Source: Chlamydiota bacterium (GTDB lineage: Bacteria; Chlamydiota; Chlamydiia; Chlamydiales; Rhabdochlamydiaceae). From it: a DNA stretch of 6,935 nt. The position numbers and the translations under genes were made by a program. The stretch is from assembly GCA_023265495.1 (NCBI GenBank), contig JAHFTP010000090.1, forward strand, positions 1 to 6,935. Direction: 5' to 3'. Of the stretch, positions 1 through 6,935 are shown in pieces. Under the pieces are notes generated by a model. It was not told the origin of the DNA and did not search any database. It saw nothing but the letters and a program-made list of their open reading frames with translations. How positions within the stretch are numbered: position 1 is the first letter of the stretch; each line of letters opens with the position of its first letter.

Positions 1-33
1 TATTCTCTTCAAACATTCTTTCGCCTCTAGAAC

Positions 34-38
34 AAGGA
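34..38 (+). promoter_or_regulatory. Ribosome binding site of secDF
   Basis: AAGGA lies 10 bases before the ATG at 49, a slightly long but workable Shine-Dalgarno spacing. The secDF reading frame has a TAG stop at 28-30 and no ATG, GTG or TTG between that stop and position 49, so the start at 49 is the first possible one. No complete promoter can be judged in the 48 upstream bases; an upstream gene may end here or just outside the window. Confidence 0.6.
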
Positions 39-48
39 TTATTTAGCA

Positions 49-3000
49 ATGGAAAAGCAAAAAAAATGGCAACTTGTTTTAATATTAACAGTAGTTGTTT
101 TAACAATTTACAATATTCTTCCCACTGTATTTTTCTATGCTAAACCGCTAAACGCCCCCGTAGGAGAAAGTCGCGCAAACGATGTCTCCTTATCTATTGT
201 GCAAAGAGTAAATGAACTAGAGCCTCAAGCCACTGACTGGATAAAGTCATTTTGCAAGCTACTTAGCATAAAACCTCAATCCGTAAACATCTCTTCTGAA
301 AATCCTGATTTGATTTCCATTGCCTTTGCAAGCGCATCTGATGCAAACACATTCCGCCACTATCTGCCCCGAGCAGGAGCATTAATTCCTTTTGCACCGG
401 CCCAACTTTCTCTTTACAGCTCCACTGTGGATGAGTCAAAAACCATCCTAGTCAAAAGAAAAATACCCGTGCACCTTGATGCCAGTCAGACCAACTCCTT
501 CATCCAATATTCTGCTAAAAAAGATACTCAAGGCAAAATTACTCCTCTTTACCATGCTCTCGTCGATGATAGAGTATTAGAAATTGCCATGACTATGGGT
601 GGAGTCGCGGAAAATGCGCAATATGTACAAGCAGTAGTCTCCAATGATGATAAGGCTCTTGTGCAAGACCTTTCTATCGCTCTTTGCCAGAATATAGCTT
701 CCTTTACTTCTGCTTTTGGAGAGCAGTCGGATATAGCTAAAAGATACTTTGCAAGCTTTAGCCAATCAGAGACCTCTAACAAAGCCGGACTCATAGATAA
801 TTTCCTTTCCAAACTAGAAAACCTGAAAAGTCAGGTTCAGTCAGATAAGAACAAAATTCTTACAGAAGAAAAGGAACTACGCTCGCAAGAAAAATTTCTG
901 GATTCTTCACTGCAGCAACAGCTCCAGCTCCTAACAAACCGCGAAAAACTCATCAGCAGCACCTTAGATATCATAAAAAGGAATCAATCGTTTTTCTCCG
1001 CAGGCCCCCACCCTTGGAATTATGCTGCTTTAGGTGCCAACCTACAAAAAAGCCTGTCCCAAACACCTATTGGATCGAATACCCAAGACTTATCCCTAGA
1101 TGGCAAGAACCCGTTCTTTGAAAAGATTGTCATAGACTGGTCTAAAGAAGCCCTACTTCTTGTTCCCTATAAAGATGTAGTAGCCTACCAAAAATCCTTA
1201 GAAGCCAACCCCTCATTATCTGTTAAAAATGACAAGGTAAACCAGCTCATTTTTAATGAAATCGCCTATCTGAACCGACATACGGAAGAAAAAGTAGAAT
1301 GGCAAAACAACCTGTTTGAAATACCTCTATCTACACTCAGCAACAGTAAAAGCTTTATTGCACTTCGACTCGGCTTTATGGCCCAGGCTCAAGTGGACGA
1401 AATAAAGCAAGCTCTTCTCACTAATTGGAACCCCTCTCACCCCGATTTAAAAAAAGATGCCTTTCCAGTCTGGGATTATGAGCAATATATAAGTTTACCT
1501 ATGAATCAGAAAAAACTAGGACTTCTTATATATTCTCCCGTTACACAGCAGAAATCTCCTGAGCCCGGCTTCAGGATGAATTCCCTCTATGTTGTAGCAA
1601 AAGGAGTCGACAGGATCCTACAGCAGTACCGAGCAGAAACCCAGAGTGAACAAGCTCAGCAGTTTATCAAAGACTTCCAAAAGCTAAGAGAAATTTTACA
1701 AAGAAATGGATTTGTCGGATATTCAGGGTCTGCCTTCCCTCTAAGCAAGGAATTTCAAGGGGACTTCATTTTCGAGGCACCCGACTATTATCAATCCATG
1801 CTACTTGCCACTCGTGAAGATTTCGCCGTACATGGAACAAAGCGTTATGCAATTTTAGAGTTCTCTGATGTAGAACAAAGAATCCTTACTGAAAATAAAA
1901 TTGGAACTCGGATTCATGAAGACTTACTCAAATGGAGAGATGATTACCAAGCAGCACAGCTCAATATTAAAGGGGTATCACAATACGATGTGCCCAAGCC
2001 CACACAAAGTCCATTTTGGAGCAATCTACAGTTAAGCGCAGTCAAATATTTTAGGGGTGACGACAGAAAAATTTTACACTGGGGATTGGATCTGTCCGGT
2101 GGAAAAACAGTGCAACTGGAACTTAAAGACCAAAGCAATCGAACCGTGACTACCGAAGCGGACATCAAGCAGGCTATAAATGAGCTTTACAGCCGCGTGA
2201 ATAAGATGGGCGTATCAGAAGTGAGCATCAGACAGGAAGGTCATTATATAACGCTAGACTTCCCAGGCTCTCAAAACCTGTCGGCAGAAGAGCTTGTAAA
2301 GGCCTCTTCGATGTATTTCCATGTTGTCAATGAGAAGTTCACTTCTAACAATTCTGCCTTATCTGAGCATGTGAACCGCTTCCTACAAGAAGTATGGAAT
2401 GAAGCAATTGTAACAAACAAGAAAACTCCTGAGCAGATCAATCAAATTGCCTGGAACCATTTATATGGAGATTCTGTAGATCCCAATGTTATTCAACCGA
2501 GAAGTGAATCCGCAAGAATACTCTATGAAAATGGACTGCGATTTGCAAACCCCCAAGACACAGATATTAGCAGCACCTTTGATAACACGTACTCAAGCAT
2601 AGCGCTATATCGTGGCGATGACTACACAAAGTGGTATGGGCAGACACACCCACTGCTGGTAGTCTTTAGAAACTTTGCCCTAGAAGGATCAAACCTAGAA
2701 AATGTACATGCTTCTTACGATCCATCGCGAGGTAATTTTCTTGGCTTTGGGGTGAAAAGCAAATATAGCAACAAGGAAAACAACAAATTAAATCCAAGAG
2801 ATGATTTTTTTGCTTGGACCTCTCCGTTCTCCAAGGAGAAAATCTCAGGTACTGCTAACGAAACCTATTCCAAAAAGCATGGATGGCGCATGGCAGTAGT
2901 TCTTAACGGGTCTATTGTAAGCGCTCCCACGCTGGATTCTCCATTAAGCGATAGTGCCATGATCACAGGAAGCTTCTCTCAAAGAGAGATCAATCAGCTT

Positions 3001-4620
3001 GAAGCTGATTTAAAGGCTGGGTCTCTTAGCTTCACTCCTCATATTCTTTCTGAGAAGAATGTAAGCCCTGAGCTCGGAAGCAGAGAAAAATCCTTAGGCA
3101 TTTGGGCTACAGTGATTGCACTGGTCCTAGTAATAGGATCGATGATTGGATACTACCATTTTGGCGGGATAGTAGCCTCTATAGCTGTTGTGTTCAACAT
3201 ACTGATTATGTGGGCCACTTTACAAAACATCCAAGCAACGCTTACGTTAGCTAGTATTGCCGGACTGATCCTTACAGTAGGTATGGCCGTAGATGCAAAC
3301 GTCTTGGTATTTGAACGAATTAGAGAAGAGTTTGCCGTGACGGGGAGAATAGCCTCAGCTATACATGCAGGTTATAGAAAAGCATTTAGCGCCATAGTCG
3401 ACTCCAACGTGACCACCATTATTGCAGCTTTAATACTACTGCATTTTGATTCAGGACCAATAAAAGGCTTTGCAGTGACCTTGATCATAGGAATTATTTC
3501 TTCCATGTTTACGGCTCTGTTCATGACGAGATACTTTTTTGCCGGATGGGTGCAAAATCCTCTTAACAAGAAGTTATCTATGGTGAATTTGTTCAAAGCG
3601 AGAAACTTTAACTTCCTGAAGTTTACCAAACCGACCATTATTCTATCGTCGCTTGTCATCGTAGCAGGTGGCATTGCATTGACTCTGCAAAGACATAGCA
3701 TTTTAGGGATGGATTTCACAGGTGGATACACCATGAATGTGGAAGTAGTTCCTCATCAAGGCGCTAACTATCGCATGGAAATAGAAAAAGCATTACTTGC
3801 TGCAGGTGTAAAATCGCAAGAAATCCAAATTAGAGAACTAACACCCTCTAATAATATCAAGATTTTCTTAAGTAGATCTTTAGATCAATCAGGCCGCCCT
3901 TTTGCTCGTTTAGGAGCGCCCTCTGCTCAAGTACCATTTGTCTATGGCGGTGAGAATGCTAAAATTGATTGGGTTGTTAAAGCATTAGCCCAATCTCACA
4001 TTGATCTATCCCCTTCTACCTTGCAGACTTTAGATGGCAGCTGGTCAGAGGTTAGCGGACAAATGTCTGATACCATGAGAAACAATGCAATCATTGGTCT
4101 TCTTATAGCATTAGCCTGTATCATGATATACATCACCCTGCGATTTGAATTTAAATATGCAATCAGCGCAACGCTATGCCTTGCACACGACATCGTATTT
4201 ACCGTTGGAGTACTTGCCCTCTTACATTTACTACATGTTCCACTGCAGATCGATTTGAACATTATTGCTGCGTTAATGACCATTGTCGGCTATTCACTCA
4301 ATGATACGATCATTGTATTTGACAGAATACGGGAAGACGTAAGAGTGATGAAGCGCGCTTCCTTTACAGATATCATTAACCACGCGATCAACATAACGTT
4401 GAGCAGAACGATTATGACGTCAGGTACAACATTATTAGTTCTCCTTCCCCTTATCCTCTTAGGGGGCAGCACGATATTTGGGTTCTCTCTTGTTATGGCC
4501 ATTGGAGTGCTATTTGGCACCTTATCCTCATTATTTATTGCAGCTCCTCTGATGCTGTACTTTCATAATAAAGAGCTCGCAAAAGAGCAAGGGGTAGCAA
4601 CAAACTCCCCAATCAGGTAA
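49..4620 (+). CDS. secDF: SecD-SecF fusion, protein translocase accessory subunit
   Basis: Inner-membrane partner of SecYEG that uses the proton gradient to help pull exported proteins across the membrane. The 1,523-residue protein begins with a membrane helix (about 8-29), followed by a very long predicted extracytoplasmic region (about 31-1016). The conserved SecD start motif GLDLSGG is at 679-685, whereas in ordinary SecD it comes directly after the first helix, so about 640 residues are extra. That extra part includes a likely coiled coil at about 250-312. The P1 base continues around HGW (944-946) and LKAGSL (989 onward). SecD membrane helices start near 1017 and carry VDANVLVFERIRE (1081 onward, D1082). 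The SecF half starts with a helix near 1195-1213, then GMDFTGG (1220-1226), a second ectodomain, helices from about 1347, GYSLNDT (1414-1420, D1419) and LSRT with R1453. D1082, D1419 and R1453 correspond by motif to the proton-pathway residues described for Thermus SecDF (D340, D637, R671). Chlamydia homologues are also long fusions, about 1,400 residues from memory. The annotation is secure; the function of the expansion is unknown. Confidence 0.97.
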   Translation: MEKQKKWQLVLILTVVVLTIYNILPTVFFYAKPLNAPVGESRANDVSLSIVQRVNELEPQATDWIKSFCKLLSIKPQSVNISSENPDLISIAFASASDANTFRHYLPRAGALIPFAPAQLSLYSSTVDESKTILVKRKIPVHLDASQTNSFIQYSAKKDTQGKITPLYHALVDDRVLEIAMTMGGVAENAQYVQAVVSNDDKALVQDLSIALCQNIASFTSAFGEQSDIAKRYFASFSQSETSNKAGLIDNFLSKLENLKSQVQSDKNKILTEEKELRSQEKFLDSSLQQQLQLLTNREKLISSTLDIIKRNQSFFSAGPHPWNYAALGANLQKSLSQTPIGSNTQDLSLDGKNPFFEKIVIDWSKEALLLVPYKDVVAYQKSLEANPSLSVKNDKVNQLIFNEIAYLNRHTEEKVEWQNNLFEIPLSTLSNSKSFIALRLGFMAQAQVDEIKQALLTNWNPSHPDLKKDAFPVWDYEQYISLPMNQKKLGLLIYSPVTQQKSPEPGFRMNSLYVVAKGVDRILQQYRAETQSEQAQQFIKDFQKLREILQRNGFVGYSGSAFPLSKEFQGDFIFEAPDYYQSMLLATREDFAVHGTKRYAILEFSDVEQRILTENKIGTRIHEDLLKWRDDYQAAQLNIKGVSQYDVPKPTQSPFWSNLQLSAVKYFRGDDRKILHWGLDLSGGKTVQLELKDQSNRTVTTEADIKQAINELYSRVNKMGVSEVSIRQEGHYITLDFPGSQNLSAEELVKASSMYFHVVNEKFTSNNSALSEHVNRFLQEVWNEAIVTNKKTPEQINQIAWNHLYGDSVDPNVIQPRSESARILYENGLRFANPQDTDISSTFDNTYSSIALYRGDDYTKWYGQTHPLLVVFRNFALEGSNLENVHASYDPSRGNFLGFGVKSKYSNKENNKLNPRDDFFAWTSPFSKEKISGTANETYSKKHGWRMAVVLNGSIVSAPTLDSPLSDSAMITGSFSQREINQLEADLKAGSLSFTPHILSEKNVSPELGSREKSLGIWATVIALVLVIGSMIGYYHFGGIVASIAVVFNILIMWATLQNIQATLTLASIAGLILTVGMAVDANVLVFERIREEFAVTGRIASAIHAGYRKAFSAIVDSNVTTIIAALILLHFDSGPIKGFAVTLIIGIISSMFTALFMTRYFFAGWVQNPLNKKLSMVNLFKARNFNFLKFTKPTIILSSLVIVAGGIALTLQRHSILGMDFTGGYTMNVEVVPHQGANYRMEIEKALLAAGVKSQEIQIRELTPSNNIKIFLSRSLDQSGRPFARLGAPSAQVPFVYGGENAKIDWVVKALAQSHIDLSPSTLQTLDGSWSEVSGQMSDTMRNNAIIGLLIALACIMIYITLRFEFKYAISATLCLAHDIVFTVGVLALLHLLHVPLQIDLNIIAALMTIVGYSLNDTIIVFDRIREDVRVMKRASFTDIINHAINITLSRTIMTSGTTLLVLLPLILLGGSTIFGFSLVMAIGVLFGTLSSLFIAAPLMLYFHNKELAKEQGVATNSPIR

Positions 4621-4750
4621 ATGGAGAAATAAGGGACACCTTTTTCTATAGCGATAAAAAGTGAAAGTATGGCCTAATCACAAAACGACATTCGGAAGCG
4701 AGCCTTAAACTGCGAATAATTTTCTTAAAGGGGAACATAGGGAACACAGC
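4621..4750. other. secDF-recJ intergenic gap
   Basis: These 130 bases contain no credible gene. An AT-rich inverted repeat, CTTTTT at 4640-4645 with AAAAAG at 4656-4661, could fold, but it lacks a GC-rich stem and a trailing U-run, so I do not call it a terminator. I found no convincing -35/-10 pair before recJ. Read-through from secDF into recJ is possible, as is an unrecognised promoter; the gap is longer than a tight operon junction. Confidence 0.5.
4739..4743 (+). promoter_or_regulatory. Ribosome binding site of recJ
   Basis: AGGGA sits 7 bases before the ATG at 4751, the expected Shine-Dalgarno distance, and supports that start. A second purine-rich stretch, AAAGGGGA at 4727-4734, is 16 bases away and too far to serve this ATG. 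Confidence 0.6.
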
Positions 4751-6499
4751 ATGCAACGATCCATTCAAAATCGTGATCCCATTTGGATTTACCCCAAGAC
4801 AGATGCAGAATGGGTCAAAACCATAATTAAAGAATTCAACATTCATCCCGTCACTGCGCAAGTATTAGCCTCTAGGAAATTCTCCAGCTTAGAGGACATT
4901 CATGACTACCTGTATGCCAAGCTTCCCAACCTCCATGACCCGCATTTATTTCCCGATATGGACAAGGCCGTAGCCCGCGTCATAGATGCATTAAAAAATA
5001 AAGAGAACATCTTGATCTATGGGGACAACGATGTAGACGGAATTACAGGAGCCGCGCTACTTACAGAATTTTTCAAGTATATCGGTGGTGGTGTTTTTTT
5101 TTACGTTCCCAACCGAAATTCCCTAAAAAAAAGCATTATGCACGATGCTCTAGACTTTGCTTTAAGCAAGCAATGCAAATTGATCATTACAGTCGATTGC
5201 GGCATTACCGCAGCCAATGAAATAGCTGAAGCCGTAGCACAAAATATTGATGTGATCATTACAGATCACCACGAACCTACCGCGAAGCTTCCTCATTGCA
5301 TCGCAACACTCAATCCCAAGCTTTTAAATAGCACGTACCCAAATAGAAGCCTCACAGGAGTCGGCGTAGCTTTTAAATTAGCCCATGCGATTACTAACTA
5401 TTTGATAACCAATGGGGAAATCAGCAGCAGCAAAATCGATCTAAAGCGCTACCTCGACCTAGTGGCCTTAGGTACGATAGCAGATATGGGTTCACTTCTT
5501 GGGGAAAACCGCATTCTTGTACGCTATGGATTAAAACAACTGAGAAAAACTAAGCGAATTGGGCTCAGCAAGTTATTTTCTGTCTGCGAATTAAAGCCCG
5601 GAGAAATTACTACAGTAGACATAGCCTCTAAAGTGGCTCCTAGAATGAATAGCCTAGGCAGAATAGCCGATCCGATCAAAGGGGTGGAACTTCTTCTCAT
5701 TAGAGATCCGGTAGCAGCGGAAGCTCTGGCCAAGGAGCTTGATCTGAATAATTTGGAAAGACAGAAAATTGAACGCAAGGATGCTGAAGACATAGAAAAG
5801 TTCATCAAGCAAAATCCCGACATCCTCGAGAAGAAAGCGATTGTTCTCGCCTCAGAAAAATGGCATCCCGGCATCATACCTATTATCACCGCAAGAATTG
5901 CCAAACAATATAATAGACCTATAGTGATCATTGCTATTGATAACGGCTTAGGGAAAGGGTCTATCAGAACCATCCCAGAATTCCCCCTATTAGAAAATCT
6001 CTATGAAAACAGAAATATTTTGGAGAATTTCGGCGGACATGATTTTGCAGCAGGCCTTACCATAAAAAAACAAAATATCGATGAATTCCGAAACAATTTT
6101 ATTGCAGCAGCAGAAAAAAAACTCAAAGATCAAGATGTTATTTCTAAGTTATTTTTAGATGCTAAAATCAACTTCGGAGATCTTACCTTTGACTTTATGG
6201 AATCGTTAAGCCTTCTCGAACCTTTTGGCAATGAAAATCCAGCACCTATATTATATTGTGATGCAAAACAAACATGGCCCCCAAAAGTTGTCGGGAAGAC
6301 CCATTTAAAACTGTATTTAGAACAAAATGACCGTCTTTTAGAAGGAATTGCCTTTGGAATGGCAGATAAAAAGGATCGCCTCTCGAGCAAAAATCAGACC
6401 CTGCATATCGCTTTTACGCCTCATATTAACATATTCCTTAATAAATCAAGTATTCAGCTCCAAATCAAAGATTTTCAGCTAGCAGAGCCCTCAGCATAG
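4751..6499 (+). CDS. recJ: Single-stranded-DNA-specific exonuclease RecJ
   Basis: RecJ degrades single-stranded DNA 5' to 3' in recombinational repair, and in other bacteria also in mismatch and base-excision repair; it is cytoplasmic. The 582-residue length matches the usual size (E. coli 577). The DHH phosphoesterase domain shows GDNDVDG (91-97), VDCGIT (148-153), TDHHEP (171-176), NPK (188-190) followed by GVGVAFKLA, and LGTIADMG (D245). These provide the expected metal ligands D94, D96, D149, H173, H174 and D245. The DHHA1 nucleic-acid-binding domain carries KWHPGIIP (370 onward) and GGHDFAAG (428-435). The C-terminal OB-fold region opens with LEPFGNENP (489-497), and the protein ends in a basic, hydrophobic tail. 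The start at 4751 is supported by AGGGA 7 bases upstream and by a normal N-terminus. One variation is Asn93 where most RecJ proteins have Tyr in DYDxDG; it is not a metal ligand. The gene follows secDF in the same direction and converges with the downstream HTH gene. All motifs are intact, so it is probably active. Confidence 0.96.
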   Translation: MQRSIQNRDPIWIYPKTDAEWVKTIIKEFNIHPVTAQVLASRKFSSLEDIHDYLYAKLPNLHDPHLFPDMDKAVARVIDALKNKENILIYGDNDVDGITGAALLTEFFKYIGGGVFFYVPNRNSLKKSIMHDALDFALSKQCKLIITVDCGITAANEIAEAVAQNIDVIITDHHEPTAKLPHCIATLNPKLLNSTYPNRSLTGVGVAFKLAHAITNYLITNGEISSSKIDLKRYLDLVALGTIADMGSLLGENRILVRYGLKQLRKTKRIGLSKLFSVCELKPGEITTVDIASKVAPRMNSLGRIADPIKGVELLLIRDPVAAEALAKELDLNNLERQKIERKDAEDIEKFIKQNPDILEKKAIVLASEKWHPGIIPIITARIAKQYNRPIVIIAIDNGLGKGSIRTIPEFPLLENLYENRNILENFGGHDFAAGLTIKKQNIDEFRNNFIAAAEKKLKDQDVISKLFLDAKINFGDLTFDFMESLSLLEPFGNENPAPILYCDAKQTWPPKVVGKTHLKLYLEQNDRLLEGIAFGMADKKDRLSSKNQTLHIAFTPHINIFLNKSSIQLQIKDFQLAEPSA

Positions 6500-6543
6500 A
6501 GAATCAGCAACTTTCATACACATGTAGCTTTTTCTGCTTTTAC

Positions 6544-6566
6544 AGCCCGTTTTAGGCTCTATTTTT
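6544..6566 (+). terminator. Possible terminator of recJ
   Basis: AGCC (6544-6547) pairs with GGCT (6555-6558) around a 7-base loop, followed shortly by TATTTTT (6560-6566). It lies about 45 bases after the recJ stop on the correct strand. The stem has only four pairs, so it is weak and may not work alone. Confidence 0.35.
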
Positions 6567-6624
6567 CTAAAAAGGAGAAGAAATGGGAGTATAGTACGTT
6601 CCATCTAAAGATGCTCATAAATAC

Positions 6625-6655
6625 AAAAAACCACCTACCCTCATCAAGTAGGTGG
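6625..6655 (-). terminator. Second minus-strand hairpin with U-run
   Basis: CCACCTAC (6631-6638) and GTAGGTGG (6648-6655) form a perfect 8-bp GC-rich stem with a 9-base loop. On the minus strand the stem is directly followed by six T (complement of A at 6625-6630), the intrinsic terminator layout. On the plus strand no T-run follows, so it should not terminate recJ efficiently. It lies about 85-115 bases past the HTH gene stop and acts either as a backup terminator or as the end of a separate minus-strand transcript. Confidence 0.7.
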
Positions 6656-6675
6656 ACATAGTAGGGGGAGCGATA
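6648..6675. repeat. Imperfect tandem direct repeat
   Basis: GTAGGTGGACATA (6648-6660) is followed immediately by GTAGGGGGAGCGATA (6661-6675). The copies match except for one substitution and a two-base insertion. The first copy contains one arm of the terminator hairpin, so the pair may be a local duplication of the arm, or coincidence in a short purine-rich stretch. Confidence 0.4.
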
Positions 6676-6696
6676 CCATTAGGACCAAGTTGGCAC

Positions 6697-6735
6697 AAAA
6701 AAAGAAAAACCCACTTTAACTAAAAAAGAGGGTTT
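6697..6735 (-). terminator. Intrinsic terminator of the HTH (euo-like) gene
   Basis: Read on the minus strand, AAACCC (6735-6730) pairs with GGGTTT (6712-6707). After a T-T mismatch, CTTT pairs with AAAG around a 7-base loop. The stem is followed on the minus strand by a T-rich tract with one interrupting C (6706-6697). It begins 4 bases after the HTH gene stop codon, which is the expected place for a factor-independent terminator of that transcript. Confidence 0.8.
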
Positions 6736-6739
6736 CTAC

Positions 6740-6935
6740 TTACATTACTTGAAAGTTCTCAGTTTTCTTATTCAAGTAATTTTCTTGATATTGTTTCACT
6801 TCGTTCGAATGAATAACCCAAGCAGCGCCTTTTCTTGTAGCTTTCATTAAACCTACACGAGTTGCATAATAGATTTTTTGAGCTGGAACATTAAGAAGTT
6901 TTGCTACTTGATTTACAGAATAGAATCCTTTTTGG
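6740..6935 (-). CDS. euo: Helix-turn-helix regulator, C-terminal part, probably EUO
   Basis: Only the last 64 codons are in the window; the N-terminus lies beyond position 6935. The visible protein has an excisionase/MerR-like helix-turn-helix: FYSVNQVAKLLNV (first helix and turn), PAQKIYYATRVG (recognition helix), then a basic wing, LMKATRKGAAWVIH, and a short polar tail ending QVM. This is the pattern of small DNA-binding domains in the HTH_17 class. The position beside recJ and secDF matches euo (CT446) in Chlamydia trachomatis by my recollection of that gene order. EUO is an early-expressed repressor that holds back late developmental genes during the chlamydial cycle and carries such a DNA-binding domain. 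The HTH family call is read from the sequence; the euo name rests on neighbourhood and domain type and is an inference. The gene is convergent with recJ and ends at a strong intrinsic terminator. The alternative is another phage-type excisionase-like regulator. Confidence 0.75.
   Translation of the reverse strand, partial: QKGFYSVNQVAKLLNVPAQKIYYATRVGLMKATRKGAAWVIHSNEVKQYQENYLNKKTENFQVM
6744..6780. repeat. 10-bp perfect inverted repeat at the end of the HTH gene
   Basis: ATTACTTGAA (6744-6753) and TTCAAGTAAT (6771-6780) are exact reverse complements separated by 17 bases. The repeat covers the last coding codons of the minus-strand HTH gene, just before its stop, and adjoins the terminator hairpin at 6707-6735. 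It could fold in the mRNA or serve as a protein-binding site; the stem is AT-rich and there is no direct evidence of function. Confidence 0.7.

Larger units (their letters stand above)
6500..6739. other. Convergent intergenic region with several hairpins
   Basis: This 240-base stretch between recJ and the minus-strand HTH gene has no credible protein gene on either strand. It contains the recJ terminator candidate (6544-6566), two minus-strand hairpins with U-runs (6625-6655 and 6697-6735), and an imperfect direct repeat (6648-6660 and 6661-6675). A good AAAGGAG at 6571-6577 precedes an ATG at 6583, but that frame stops after three codons. Confidence 0.7.

Noticed and set aside
3372..3734. 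120-codon open frame on the minus strand inside secDF
   Set aside because: It overlaps conserved SecD/SecF membrane segments; the antisense translation has no motif and no ribosome binding context that I can support.
4621..4632. ATG directly after the secDF stop, suggesting a coupled small gene
   Set aside because: It reads Met-Glu-Lys then TAA; too short to be a gene and has no supporting features.
4640..4661. CTTTTT/AAAAAG inverted repeat as a secDF terminator
   Set aside because: The stem is almost entirely A-T with a 10-base loop and no U-run after it on the plus strand, so it does not fit an intrinsic terminator.
5524..5973. 149-codon open frame on the minus strand inside recJ
   Set aside because: It lies wholly within a well-supported gene on the other strand, shows no recognisable domain, and its composition is that of an antisense shadow.
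6571..6594. Strong AAAGGAG followed by ATG at 6583 on the plus strand after recJ
   Set aside because: The frame hits TAG after three codons (Met-Gly-Val), so there is no protein; it is at most a remnant or a chance match.
6602..6613. CATCT-AA-AGATG inverted repeat as an operator
   Set aside because: The arms are only five bases with a two-base centre, far from any start codon, and could easily occur by chance.
6656..6696. Possible tRNA or structured RNA on the minus strand between the two hairpins
   Set aside because: I looked for a T-arm, anticodon arm and acceptor pairing and found none; the interval is also too short for a tRNA.

Overview
The window holds two complete plus-strand genes, secDF (49-4620) and recJ (4751-6499), followed by the 3' end of a convergent minus-strand gene for a small helix-turn-helix protein (stop at 6740-6742, running off the right edge). 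I read the DNA as chlamydial. A single-polypeptide SecD-SecF fusion of about 1,500 residues with a very large N-terminal expansion is typical of that phylum. The order secDF - recJ - HTH gene also matches, as I recall it, CT448 (secDF) - CT447 (recJ) - CT446 (euo) in Chlamydia trachomatis. The protein sequences and length suggest a Chlamydia-related (environmental, amoeba- or protist-associated) lineage rather than Chlamydia itself, but I cannot name the genus from sequence alone.

Layout: positions 1-48 are a short leader with an in-frame stop and a Shine-Dalgarno-like AAGGA before secDF. SecDF has one N-terminal membrane helix, then roughly 650 extra residues including a coiled coil, then standard SecD and SecF cores with all key charged residues present. 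A 130-bp gap (4621-4750) without a convincing terminator separates it from recJ, a full-length single-strand-specific 5'-3' exonuclease with intact DHH and DHHA1 motifs. Positions 6500-6739 are non-coding and hold the 3' ends of both convergent transcripts: a weak recJ terminator candidate and two strong hairpin-plus-U-run structures that read as terminators on the minus strand. A 10-bp perfect inverted repeat overlaps the last codons of the HTH gene.

Functionally the genes are not one pathway. SecDF helps the Sec translocon move proteins across the inner membrane using the proton gradient, RecJ works in recombination and repair, and the HTH protein (probably EUO, the chlamydial developmental repressor) would regulate gene expression. 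Their adjacency looks like an old conserved neighbourhood rather than a dedicated system. I see no mobile element, CRISPR array, tRNA or rRNA. I did not find a convincing undescribed system; the most notable points are the enlarged SecD ectodomain and the hairpin-rich 3' end of the HTH gene.
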